This document shows positions 1 through 5,808 of a stretch of 11,336 nt of DNA, one piece after another. Below the pieces are notes generated by a model, which saw only the letters and a list, made by a program, of their open reading frames with translations, searched no databases and was not told where the DNA came from. Each line of letters opens with the position of its first letter. Within the stretch, counting starts at the first letter, position 1. Source of the stretch: Lysobacteraceae bacterium (GTDB taxonomy: Bacteria; Pseudomonadota; Gammaproteobacteria; Xanthomonadales; Xanthomonadaceae); the NCBI GenBank assembly GCA_028293685.1, contig JAQGOI010000114.1, positions 1 to 11,336 of the forward strand, in the 5' to 3' direction. Position numbers and translations under genes: made by a program.

Positions 1-88
1 CCGGATGAAGTGCGCGAGACTAGCATGCGTGCCGGTGGCTTCAGCCGCCTGCGCGCAAGCCAGCGATGCACGCCATGGCTGGCCCACA

Positions 89-116
89 AAAAAGCCCCGC
101 CGAAGCGGGGCTTTTT
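89..116 (-). terminator. Intrinsic terminator of the RcnB-family gene (probably bidirectional)
   Basis: A perfect 12-bp stem pairs 89-100 with 105-116 around a 4-base loop at 101-104. Read on the minus strand the loop is TTCG closed by a C-G pair, the very stable UUCG tetraloop, and it is followed by a run of six T. It starts 11 bases past the stop of the minus-strand gene at 128-571. The plus strand also has a T-run after the stem, so it could also stop transcription entering from the left of the window. Confidence 0.93.
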
Positions 117-127
117 GTCGGGGCGGA

Positions 128-571
128 TCAGTAACCGAGGATCTGCGAGATCAGACCCGTGGCGGTCGAGATCAGGAGATAGCGGCCGTTGTCCGGCTGC
201 ACCCAGCGGTAGCCGCGCGGCGGCGGGGCCAGGTTGTAGGCGCGGTAGTCCTGGACGTAATAGCGCGACTCCCGGTAGATCGCCGGCACGCGCTGGCCGC
301 GTTCGAACTTGTGCTGGCCCAGATGCAGGCCGTTGTCGTGGTGGACGCGATGGCCATAGGCGTAACGATGGCTGCGCGCATAGCGGTGGTGGTTGCCGCC
401 GTCGCCGCGGTCGCTGCGGTCATCACCACGATCGCCGCGATCGTTCTTGTCGTGGCCATTGGAATGCCCGCGTCCGCCACCGCCATGGCCAGGCTCGGCA
501 GAAACGGTCGGCGACAGCAGCGCCGTGGACAGCAGCAACGAAACCGAAGCGGCCAGCAGAAGACTTTTCAT
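128..571 (-). CDS. RcnB-family periplasmic protein
   Basis: This 147-residue protein has a typical Sec signal peptide (residues 1 to about 25, cut near TVSA). A low-complexity Gly/His/Asp/Arg segment follows (about 26-85), with repeated RGD/DRGD units and many histidines. The C-terminal RcnB domain (about 100-147) shows YYVQDYRAYNL, PPPRGYRW and a YLLISTATGLI ending. E. coli RcnB is a periplasmic protein that modulates Ni/Co homeostasis with the efflux pump RcnA. Many proteobacterial homologues have no RcnA beside them, and none is visible here. The start is supported by GAGGA at about 8 bases upstream (TGAGGATTCACC before ATG). The family call is firm. The metal specificity is not established, because the His-rich linker is divergent and proves no particular metal. 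Confidence 0.88.
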   Translation of the reverse strand: MKSLLLAASVSLLLSTALLSPTVSAEPGHGGGGRGHSNGHDKNDRGDRGDDRSDRGDGGNHHRYARSHRYAYGHRVHHDNGLHLGQHKFERGQRVPAIYRESRYYVQDYRAYNLAPPPRGYRWVQPDNGRYLLISTATGLISQILGY

Positions 572-691
572 GGTGAATCCTCAGGGTGAGCAGGAGTACG
601 CGTCGATGCTAGTCGGCACTCGATGAACAGGCCTGCACACTCACCCACCGACCTGACTTGGCGTTCAGGCTCAGCCTCCAGGGCGGCGGCC

Positions 692-709
692 CGGCTTCAC
701 GTGAAGCCG
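692..709. repeat. 18-bp perfect palindrome after the exported-protein gene
   Basis: CGGCTTCACGTGAAGCCG reads identically on both strands and could form a 7-bp stem with an ACGT loop. It begins 6 bases past the stop codon of the minus-strand gene at 716-1300. No T-run follows on either strand, so it is not a standard intrinsic terminator. It may be an mRNA 3'-end stabilising hairpin, part of a REP-like element, or a protein site. Confidence 0.5.
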
Positions 710-715
710 AACGGG

Positions 716-1300
716 CTATTTCACCGGAATCATCAAATGCTGATAGGGAGTGCCTGGCCACATCACATATGGCATGGACGTATCCGGGTCGGGTTGTGAC
801 GGATACATCGCGTAGAAGCCGGCATCGGCTCCGACGACCATCACGTGCGCTCCGGTCTTGACCCAATGGTTGCCCGCCATCGGCTGCGTTGCATACGGGT
901 CGGTGTTGCTGGCATCGGTACCGCCGCTGAGCATGTACATGAGGCCGACCTTGCCGCTTGGCGGCGTCTGATGCCCCATCCACGCACCGGCCCATGCCAG
1001 CGCGGCCTGGTCCATGCACATCGGATCCGGCCCTGGCGTGGTCGGGTTGTCGGCCATGCAGGTGAAGCCGTTGCTGCCTGGTCGAACCGTACGCATGGTG
1101 CCATCGGCATTGGGCGCGACGATGGCTGCCCCGGCACTGACCTTTGCAGGCGCCGCGCGCTGGGCACTCGCTATGAGCTGCCGATCGTTGACGGATGCGC
1201 CGGTACCTTTGGGCGGTTGCGCCGACGCACCGGCGGCGAGATAACCAGCGCTCGCTGCGAGCGCCATTGAGGCTGTCAGAAGCTTGGTCGAAGTACGCAT
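716..1300 (-). CDS. Exported protein of unknown function
   Basis: The product has 194 residues from the ATG at 1300, chosen because TGGAG lies 8 bases upstream and a clean signal peptide begins there (RTSTKLL, then an Ala-rich core ending ASA at 25-27). The reading frame runs on upstream to 1483, but that extension lacks signal-peptide character. The mature part has two cysteines (C81 in GFTCMADNP and C95 in DPMCMDQ) that could form a disulfide. It also has a Gly/Met-rich region (VGLMYMLSGGTDASNTDP) and a conserved-looking end (MPYVMWPGTPYQHLMIPV). I recognise no enzymatic domain; it resembles conserved hypothetical secreted proteins of proteobacteria. It is divergent from the BON lipoprotein gene at 1516, and the two share a 215-base upstream region. 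Confidence 0.8.
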   Translation of the reverse strand: MRTSTKLLTASMALAASAGYLAAGASAQPPKGTGASVNDRQLIASAQRAAPAKVSAGAAIVAPNADGTMRTVRPGSNGFTCMADNPTTPGPDPMCMDQAALAWAGAWMGHQTPPSGKVGLMYMLSGGTDASNTDPYATQPMAGNHWVKTGAHVMVVGADAGFYAMYPSQPDPDTSMPYVMWPGTPYQHLMIPVK

Positions 1301-1515
1301 GGTCTGGCTCCAGAAGTGATGGCCGCCTGCCGCATACATGGCGGGTGTCCAATCCAACGCAGCCCCGCAAGAGTGGCGGTCACCGGTGATCGGGCCTGGC
1401 TGCCACGCGAGCAAATCAAAAAAATGAATGGGTCGAGAATGGCGCGCTGCCGACCTCACCACGTCTTTACCTCCGCGCTGCAATGGTCGGCCCGTTCATC
1501 CAAAGGAGACGACCC
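1301..1515. promoter_or_regulatory. Divergent intergenic region with a short palindrome
   Basis: This 215-base region separates the exported-protein gene (-) from the BON lipoprotein gene (+), so it should hold both promoters. I could not assign good -10/-35 pairs on either strand. A perfect 10-bp palindrome, TCACCGGTGA, lies at 1380-1389 near the middle and could be an operator. An A-rich patch (AAATCAAAAAAATGAATG, about 1415-1432) is the least GC-rich part. Confidence 0.35.
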
Positions 1516-1854
1516 ATGCAGATTCGACTCATCGCCAGTATCGCCCTTGTTTCCGCGTCACTGGTGGCGTGCACCACGCGACCGGTTGTCGTGAACACCC
1601 CGGGCCCCGGCACCACGACCATCCAGATGCCCGTGCCGGCGACACCCGACATCGCCCTGACGAATGCGGTGACGGCGTCGATCCAGTCTTCGTTGGGCAG
1701 CGACGCCGCCGGCGTCAGTGTCCGCGTCGAAGACGGCACCGTTTACCTGTCGGGCCACGTTGCGACGTCCGCGCTGCGTGACAAGGCCATTGCCGCCGCG
1801 CAAGGCACCGCCGGCGTCAAGGCGGTGGTTGCCACCGGGCTTGCCGTGACCTGA
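1516..1854 (+). CDS. BON-domain lipoprotein
   Basis: The 112-residue product has a lipoprotein signal peptide with lipobox LVAC (C19). A Pro/Thr-rich linker (about 20-45) follows, then one BON domain (about 47-112) with the hallmark VSVRVEDGTVYLSGHV and a final GVKAVVATG strand. BON domains (OsmY and similar proteins) bind phospholipid membranes or other envelope parts and are often stress-induced. The protein is probably anchored in the periplasmic face of the envelope. The start is well supported by AAAGGAG at 1502-1508, 7 bases before ATG. The frame is open upstream to 1483, but that would bury the signal peptide. A strong hairpin follows the gene. Confidence 0.87.
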   Translation: MQIRLIASIALVSASLVACTTRPVVVNTPGPGTTTIQMPVPATPDIALTNAVTASIQSSLGSDAAGVSVRVEDGTVYLSGHVATSALRDKAIAAAQGTAGVKAVVATGLAVT

Positions 1855-1875
1855 CACGTGTCGCTTTTCCAGTGG

Positions 1876-1913
1876 GACGCACAGCGCCAGGCAAGGACCT
1901 GGCGTTGTGCGTT
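1876..1913 (+). terminator. 16-bp stem-loop after the BON lipoprotein gene
   Basis: Bases 1876-1891 pair without a bulge with 1898-1913 (14 Watson-Crick pairs and two G-T wobbles) around the 6-base loop CAAGGA. It begins 21 bases after the stop of the BON gene. The bases after the stem (GTTGTGCC) are only weakly T-rich, so termination efficiency is uncertain. It may instead protect the mRNA 3' end. Confidence 0.5.
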
Positions 1914-1970
1914 GTTGTGCCGAACGGTGCGGTGAGGCGCGCGCAACCGAAGCAGGCCGTCCGCTGACAG

Positions 1971-1989
1971 CGCGGCCACAGCGGCCGCG
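1971..1989. repeat. Short GC-only inverted repeat before the ZIP gene
   Basis: CGCGGCC at 1971-1977 pairs with GGCCGCG at 1983-1989 around the loop ACAGC. It lies about 90 bases upstream of the ZIP transporter start. In DNA this GC-rich such repeats arise often, so a function (leader structure or operator) is only possible. Confidence 0.3.
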
Positions 1990-2080
1990 GCATCGTGGGA
2001 TCTGATTTGGGTGCAGGAAGCAGGCACATGCGACATCCAGCGGAACCAGCACGCGGCCTGCCGTCGCCGGTAGATAGCGC

Positions 2081-2854
2081 ATGACGCCGATACTTGCTGC
2101 CTTCGTCGCCGGTTCCGTGGCCGCTGGCGCCACCGCGGTGGGCACGGTGCCGGCAATGTTCGCCAGTCGCCTGGAGCGGCGCACGCAGGACACGCTGCTT
2201 GGATTCGGCGCCGGAGTGATGCTGGCGGCGAGCGCGTTCTCGCTGGTGCTGCCGGCGCTGCAGGAAGCAAGGCTGCATGGCGCGGGGCCCTGGCTTGCCG
2301 GGACAGTCGTCGGCATCTCCATCCTGCTCGGCGCGGCGCTGATCATGCTGCTGGATCGCGTGCTGCCGCACGAACACTTCATCAAGGGCCCCGAAGGCGG
2401 CTCACCGGCGCGGCTCAAGCGCACGTGGCTGTTCGTGTTCGCCATCTGCCTGCACAACCTGCCCGAGGGCCTGGCGATCGGCGTCGGCTACGGCGCCAGC
2501 AACGTCGCGCATGCCAAGGCGCTGGCCACCGGCATCGCCATTCAGGACCTGCCGGAGGGCCTGGTGGTGGCACTCGCCCTGCTGGCCGTCGGCTACGGCC
2601 GTGCCCGCGCGGTGCTGGTCGGCATGGTGTCCGGTGTCATCGAGCCGATCGGTGCATTGGCGGGTGCCAGCGTGGTCATCGCGCTGCCCTGGCTGCTGCC
2701 CTGCGGGCTCGGGTTTGCGGCAGGCGCGATGCTCTTCGTGGTCAGTCACGAAATCATTCCCGAGTCGCATCGGCAGGGACATGAAAACTTTGCGACCGCA
2801 GGATTGATGCTGGGATTCGTACTGATGATGCTGCTCGACACGGCGCTTGCCTAG
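2081..2854 (+). CDS. ZIP-family divalent metal transporter (GufA-like)
   Basis: The 257-residue, highly hydrophobic protein has about eight predicted membrane helices and a cytoplasmic loop near residues 95-115. The signature metal-site motifs are HNLPEG (125-130) in TM4 and QDLPEG (155-160) in TM5, with SHEIIPES (222-229) in a later helix. ZIP carriers bring Zn, Fe, Mn or similar metals into the cytoplasm. The paired LPEG motifs fit the GufA-like branch of the family. The asparagine usual in the second motif (QN.PEG) is aspartate here (D156), which adds a carboxylate near the transport site. In-frame stops just upstream (TAG at 2075) make the ATG at 2081 the first possible ATG, although its ribosome site is weak. 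It converges on the Mn-catalase gene. The family is certain; the metal cannot be told from sequence. Confidence 0.92.
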   Translation: MTPILAAFVAGSVAAGATAVGTVPAMFASRLERRTQDTLLGFGAGVMLAASAFSLVLPALQEARLHGAGPWLAGTVVGISILLGAALIMLLDRVLPHEHFIKGPEGGSPARLKRTWLFVFAICLHNLPEGLAIGVGYGASNVAHAKALATGIAIQDLPEGLVVALALLAVGYGRARAVLVGMVSGVIEPIGALAGASVVIALPWLLPCGLGFAAGAMLFVVSHEIIPESHRQGHENFATAGLMLGFVLMMLLDTALA

Positions 2855-2881
2855 GCGTGCATGCCACCATCGGCGGCACGC
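2855..2881 (+). terminator. Hairpin directly after the ZIP stop codon
   Basis: GCGTGC (2855-2860) pairs with GCACGC (2876-2881). An inner stem (2862-2865 with 2872-2875) is offset by one bulged A. It starts immediately after the ZIP stop in the gap between convergent genes. There is no T-run after it, so this is at best a weak or Rho-assisted terminator. Confidence 0.35.
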
Positions 2882-2917
2882 ACGCCTTCCACTGCGCGTG
2901 TCAGCGGCGCTTGTCGG

Positions 2918-3844
2918 TCAGTGACGCTTGGCCTGTTCGGCAGTGGAGACATTGGCGCGCTTGCCCTGCGCACCGCCAGTCATTCCCAGGTTGACGCCGG
3001 TCTGCGGGTTGATGTCCGGATTCGAGCGCGTGCGCGCCGCCATCTTCTCCACGGCCGAACGCTCGGCCCCTGAAAGCTTCACCACCGGAATGCCATCGCC
3101 GCCATCCATGGCCAGGAACTGCTCGCGATCGGAAACGAATTCGAAATTCTCGTCGCTGTTCCACGAGCCGCGCATGTCGCCTTCGCCCTGCGAGGCGTTG
3201 ACATACAGGTCGGCGAATTGCGGCAGCCCGGGGCGCTTGCCGGGCGGGAAGTTGGGTTCGATCGCGTACAACGCTTTCTCGAACGACTTCTGGTGCGAAA
3301 TCTCCCGCGTCATCAGAAAACCAAGCGCTTCCTTGACGCCGGCATCGCCGGTGATGTTGATCAGCCGCTCGTAGATGATCTTCGCGCGCGCTTCGGCGGC
3401 GATATTCGAGCGCAGGTCCGCCGTCGGCTCGCCGATGCTGTCGATGTAGGCGGCACTCCACAGCTGTCCGCCGGAATTGGTCAGCGCAGGGCCACCGCCG
3501 TACAGAACCTGGGTGACGTGCGAATCGTTACCGGCACCCTGGAGGGAACGGAAGAGTTCTGCTTCCTGATTGACGCCTTCGGCCAACAGGCCCTTCGCGC
3601 CCTTGTTCAGCAGGCTGACGATAGTGCCGATGACTTCCAGGTGACTGAGTTCCTCGGTGGCGATGTCCAGCAGAAGGTCCTTGCGACCGGGGTCGTCCTC
3701 GGCCAGCGCCTGGGTGAAATAGCGCATGGCCGCGGCAAGTTCGCCTTGCGGACCGCCGAACTGCTCGAGCATGAGGTTGGCCAGCGCGGGATTGCTTTCC
3801 GAAACGCGAACGGAATATTGCAGACGCTTGTTGTGCGCAAACAT
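2918..3844 (-). CDS. Manganese catalase
   Basis: The 308-residue cytoplasmic protein belongs to the non-haem dimanganese catalase family, which splits H2O2 into water and oxygen. The ferritin-like four-helix core carries all five expected metal ligands: E35 (GPQGELAAAMRY), E65 and H68 (EELSHLE), E151 (AAEARAK) and H184 (REISHQ). The E151-H184 spacing of 33 matches that of the Lactobacillus plantarum enzyme (E148/H181), as I recall it. The C-terminal tail (about 240-308) is the usual extended, Gly/Asn-rich part. The start at 3844 (MFAHNKRLQY) is preferred: GGAGG lies 10 bases upstream and family members begin this way. The frame stays open to 3889. The gene converges on the ZIP transporter, which might supply its metal (inference). 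Confidence 0.94.
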   Translation of the reverse strand: MFAHNKRLQYSVRVSESNPALANLMLEQFGGPQGELAAAMRYFTQALAEDDPGRKDLLLDIATEELSHLEVIGTIVSLLNKGAKGLLAEGVNQEAELFRSLQGAGNDSHVTQVLYGGGPALTNSGGQLWSAAYIDSIGEPTADLRSNIAAEARAKIIYERLINITGDAGVKEALGFLMTREISHQKSFEKALYAIEPNFPPGKRPGLPQFADLYVNASQGEGDMRGSWNSDENFEFVSDREQFLAMDGGDGIPVVKLSGAERSAVEKMAARTRSNPDINPQTGVNLGMTGGAQGKRANVSTAEQAKRH

Positions 3845-4031
3845 AGGGAATGGTCCTCCAGTCAGAAACAGCAGGCATGGACGCAGCACCGAGGCGTGCT
3901 GTGATCGCTGGTGCGATCGTCGTCGACTATGCGCGCGCCCGAGTCAACTGGCCGCGAATGTTTGCGTAACTATTTGGTGAGACCATGTTTTTTTGTGAAT
4001 GCGACAGAGCGGCTGCTGATGCAATTGCCGC
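3845..4031 (-). promoter_or_regulatory. Upstream region of the Mn-catalase gene
   Basis: This 187-base gap must hold the catalase promoter. It contains an inverted repeat at 3903-3918 (listed separately). It also has an unusually AT-rich patch at about 3956-4000, with a run of seven T at 3988-3994 (A-tract on the minus strand), standing out from the GC-rich surroundings. I found no convincing -35/-10 pair: TTGACT on the minus strand lies only 10 bases before CATAGT. An AT-rich UP-like element is possible. Confidence 0.35.
3903..3918. repeat. Operator-like dyad upstream of Mn-catalase
   Basis: GATCGC-TGGT-GCGATC is a perfect 6-bp inverted repeat with a 4-base spacer, located 59 bases before the catalase start codon. 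Its size and position suit a dimeric regulator site or a leader hairpin. No regulator gene is adjacent, so this is a candidate only. Confidence 0.35.
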
Positions 4032-4033
4032 TC
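4007..4033 (-). terminator. Hairpin at the 3' end of the glycosyltransferase gene
   Basis: GAGCGGC (4007-4013) pairs with GCCGCTC (4027-4033). An inner TGC/GCA stem lies inside and an unpaired three-base bulge sits on one side. It overlaps the minus-strand stop codon (4032-4034). No T-run follows on the minus strand, so this is a weak candidate terminator or mRNA-end hairpin. Confidence 0.35.
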
Positions 4034-4739
4034 AAATGCCGTCGTCGCGCCGCTGCGAATACCACAGCTGCAGATCGTGTCGCGAATGCAGCACGCCGCG
4101 TCCGCGCAGCGCGAACCGCACCAGCAGCCGCAGGTGTTCGCGCACCGAAAACGTGCGCAGTTTGCGCGCTGACGTCAACACCGGCCGACGCAGGATGACG
4201 AAGCGGCCGTGGCGCGACAATGCGCGGCTGAGCGCGACATCCTCGCCGGCGTAGTAGCGCTCATCGAAACCGCCGGCCGCCTCGAACGCCACCCGCGTGC
4301 AGAACAGGAAACAGCCCGGTGCGATGCCACTCATGCGAAACAGCCAACCCAGTACAGCGACGCTTGCACGTGTGTACAGCCTCGTGCGGCCGAGCAGGCG
4401 CACCTTCGCGCCGCCACCGGCTGCGCCAGCGTGCAGCGCCGACAACGCCGCCGCCAGCAGTAGCGCGTCGACGCGGGTGTCCGCGTCGACGAACACCAGC
4501 TGGCTCCCAAGGGCACGGCGCGCACCGGCATTACGCGCAGCGGCGATGTGCCGATAGCCGACCTCCAGCACGCGCGCGCCGTGGGCGCGGGCGATGTCGG
4601 CTGTGCTGTCGGTGGATGCATCACTGACGACGACGATTTCGTAATGCAGTTGCAACGCGCGTGCGGCGCTGTGCATCGCCTGCAGTGCAGGACCGAGCTC
4701 GCGTTGTTCATCGTGCGCGGGGACGATGAAGGAGATCAC
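4032..4739 (-). CDS. Family-2 glycosyltransferase
   Basis: The 235-residue protein has the GT-A fold of family 2. It opens with FIVPAHDEQ (nucleotide-binding start of the fold), then VVVSDASTDST (D40, D44), the metal-binding DAD at 85-87 in FVDADTR, and the AGEDVALSRAL block (E166-D167) where the catalytic-base region lies. GT2 enzymes move a sugar from a nucleotide-sugar to an acceptor. A short hydrophobic stretch (about 127-147) lies before the ED motif, but there is no clear multi-pass membrane domain, so the enzyme is probably cytosolic or peripheral. The start is GTG with no obvious ribosome site. It lies 32 bases after the stop of the DGPF gene on the same strand, so it is probably translated from the same mRNA. 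Donor and acceptor are unknown. Confidence 0.85.
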   Translation of the reverse strand: MISFIVPAHDEQRELGPALQAMHSAARALQLHYEIVVVSDASTDSTADIARAHGARVLEVGYRHIAAARNAGARRALGSQLVFVDADTRVDALLLAAALSALHAGAAGGGAKVRLLGRTRLYTRASVAVLGWLFRMSGIAPGCFLFCTRVAFEAAGGFDERYYAGEDVALSRALSRHGRFVILRRPVLTSARKLRTFSVREHLRLLVRFALRGRGVLHSRHDLQLWYSQRRDDGI

Positions 4740-4771
4740 GGGTCGATCAACGCGGGCTGTCGGTGCCGGGC

Positions 4772-5146
4772 TCAGGCACCGACGCGACGGCGCTCGGCAT
4801 CGATATCGCTGATTTCACGGACCTCGATGCAGCCGACGCGGCTCCACGGGAATTCGGCGGCAATGCGCACCGCGTCCTCGAGGCTCGCGGCCTGGATGCG
4901 GTTGAATCCACCCAGCAGTTCCTTCGTTTCGGCGAAGGGGCCGTCCACTACATCGGTGCGGCCGCCACGGATGCGTACCGAGCGGGCGCTGGCCGCGGTG
5001 TGCAATTGCTGGGATTCGAGCAGGCATCCCTGCGCGCGCAACGCGTCGGCGTGGATGAAACACTCGTGCATCATCCGGTCGTATTCACCCTCGGGGAGGG
5101 CCTGGACGAGGGCTTCGTCGGTGTGGACCAGGAGCAGGAATTGCAT
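4772..5146 (-). CDS. DGPF (YCII-related) domain protein, minus-strand copy
   Basis: The 124-residue protein begins MQFLLLVHTDEA and carries the family motif VVDGPFAETKELLGGF (DGPF at 68-71). A ferredoxin-like YciI fold is expected. DGPF proteins have no settled biochemical activity and are strongly linked in genomes to ECF sigma factors with C-terminal extensions. The ATG at 5146 is chosen because the YciI strand starts there; the longer frame to 5449 runs antisense over the neighbouring DGPF gene and looks unlike protein. It is divergent from the second DGPF gene at 5309. Its upstream side lacks the TGTCGA element seen for that copy. The glycosyltransferase follows on the same strand. Confidence 0.88.
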   Translation of the reverse strand: MQFLLLVHTDEALVQALPEGEYDRMMHECFIHADALRAQGCLLESQQLHTAASARSVRIRGGRTDVVDGPFAETKELLGGFNRIQAASLEDAVRIAAEFPWSRVGCIEVREISDIDAERRRVGA

Positions 5147-5224
5147 CGGCGTCGTTCCATGGGGAGCTCCGCAGTATGCCCCGGCGCCTGAAGGCCGGGC
5201 TGGGCAGGCGGCTTTGGGCGCCGA

Positions 5225-5251
5225 TGTCGATTCGGGGGTTTGTCGTTCGTC
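5225..5251 (+). promoter_or_regulatory. Predicted ECF42-type promoter of the DGPF-VOC-sigma operon
   Basis: TGTCGA (5225-5230) is followed after exactly 17 bases by CGTC (5248-5251), and a second CGTC follows at 5251-5254. From memory, the motif reported for ECF42 sigma factors in Streptomyces venezuelae is TGTCGA at -35 and CG(A/T)C at -10. The start codon of the DGPF gene lies 57 bases after the -10 element. TGTCGA turns up in several genes of this window, on both strands, but I found no other copy with CG(A/T)C at 17-base spacing. This is a prediction, not a mapped promoter. Confidence 0.62.
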
Positions 5252-5308
5252 GTCAGGATGAAAGCAGCGGATGGCCCGTTGCGACCCGGTGAAAACAGGG
5301 AGAACGCG

Positions 5309-5743
5309 ATGCGATGCATGGTGATGGTCAAGGCGACGGCGGCTTCGGAAGCCGGCGCAATGCCCAGCGAGGAATTGCTGGCGCAGATGGGCAGATTCAA
5401 CGAAGAGCTGGTGAAGGCAGGCGTCATGCTCGCCGGCGAGGGTCTGCATCCGAGCGCAAAAGGCGCGCGCGTTCGTTTTGCGGGCAAGCAGCGCACGGTC
5501 GTCGACGGGCCCTTCGCCGAGACCAAGGAGCTCGTCGCGGGCTTCTGGCTGTGGCAGGTGCGCTCCATGGACGAGGCCATCGAATGGGTCAAGCGCTGCC
5601 CCAATCCGATGCCTGGCGATTCGGAGATCGAGATCCGGCCGGTGTTCGAGGCCGAAGACTTCGGCGCGGAATACACGCCTGAATTACGCGACCAGGAAGA
5701 ACGCCTGCGTGCCGAAATCGCCGCGCGCGGAGCGACGGGCTAG
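5309..5743 (+). CDS. DGPF (YCII-related) domain protein, plus-strand copy
   Basis: The 144-residue protein starts MRCMVMVKATAASEAG and shows the hallmark VVDGPFAETKELVAGF (DGPF at 66-69). The C-terminal tail is longer than in the divergent copy (about 118-144, charged, ending EERLRAEIAARG). GGGAG at 5298-5302, 6 bases before ATG, supports this start over the open frame from 5240. It is probably the direct target of the linked ECF sigma factor, since a matching promoter lies upstream. The VOC gene follows after 65 bases. DGPF proteins are small stand-alone proteins of unknown chemistry. Catalysis, ligand binding, or signalling to the sigma factor's C-terminal extension are all open. Confidence 0.92.
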   Translation: MRCMVMVKATAASEAGAMPSEELLAQMGRFNEELVKAGVMLAGEGLHPSAKGARVRFAGKQRTVVDGPFAETKELVAGFWLWQVRSMDEAIEWVKRCPNPMPGDSEIEIRPVFEAEDFGAEYTPELRDQEERLRAEIAARGATG

Positions 5744-5757
5744 CAGCTACCCCACGG

Positions 5758-5775
5758 ATGCCGCATCGGCGGCAT
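5758..5775 (+). repeat. Hairpin between the DGPF and VOC genes
   Basis: ATGCCGC (5758-5764) pairs with GCGGCAT (5769-5775) around the loop ATCG. It sits 14 bases after the DGPF stop and 33 bases before the VOC start. Without a T-run it is unlikely to stop transcription fully. It may set the ratio of the two products through mRNA stability. Confidence 0.35.
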
Positions 5776-5808
5776 GCGAACGACACTTCACCCACCAAGG
5801 ACAACACC

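Noticed and set aside
1..88. End of another gene at the left edge
   Set aside because: Stops occur in one frame early, but too little sequence is present to show coding character on either strand.
5..589. Plus-strand open frames running through the terminator and the RcnB gene
   Set aside because: They read through an intrinsic terminator and are the antisense of a gene with a signal peptide and RcnB domain.
1558..2457. 299-codon minus-strand frame across the BON gene end, the gap and the ZIP gene
   Set aside because: It covers a lipoprotein and a transporter in antisense; Ser/Ala/Arg-rich composition and no family features.
3924..3952. TTGACT and CATAGT on the minus strand as a catalase promoter
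   Set aside because: The spacer is only about 10 bases, too short for a sigma-70 promoter.
3975..3995. TGGT-GAG-ACCA followed by seven T as a plus-strand terminator
   Set aside because: The stem has only four pairs and no plus-strand gene ends just upstream.
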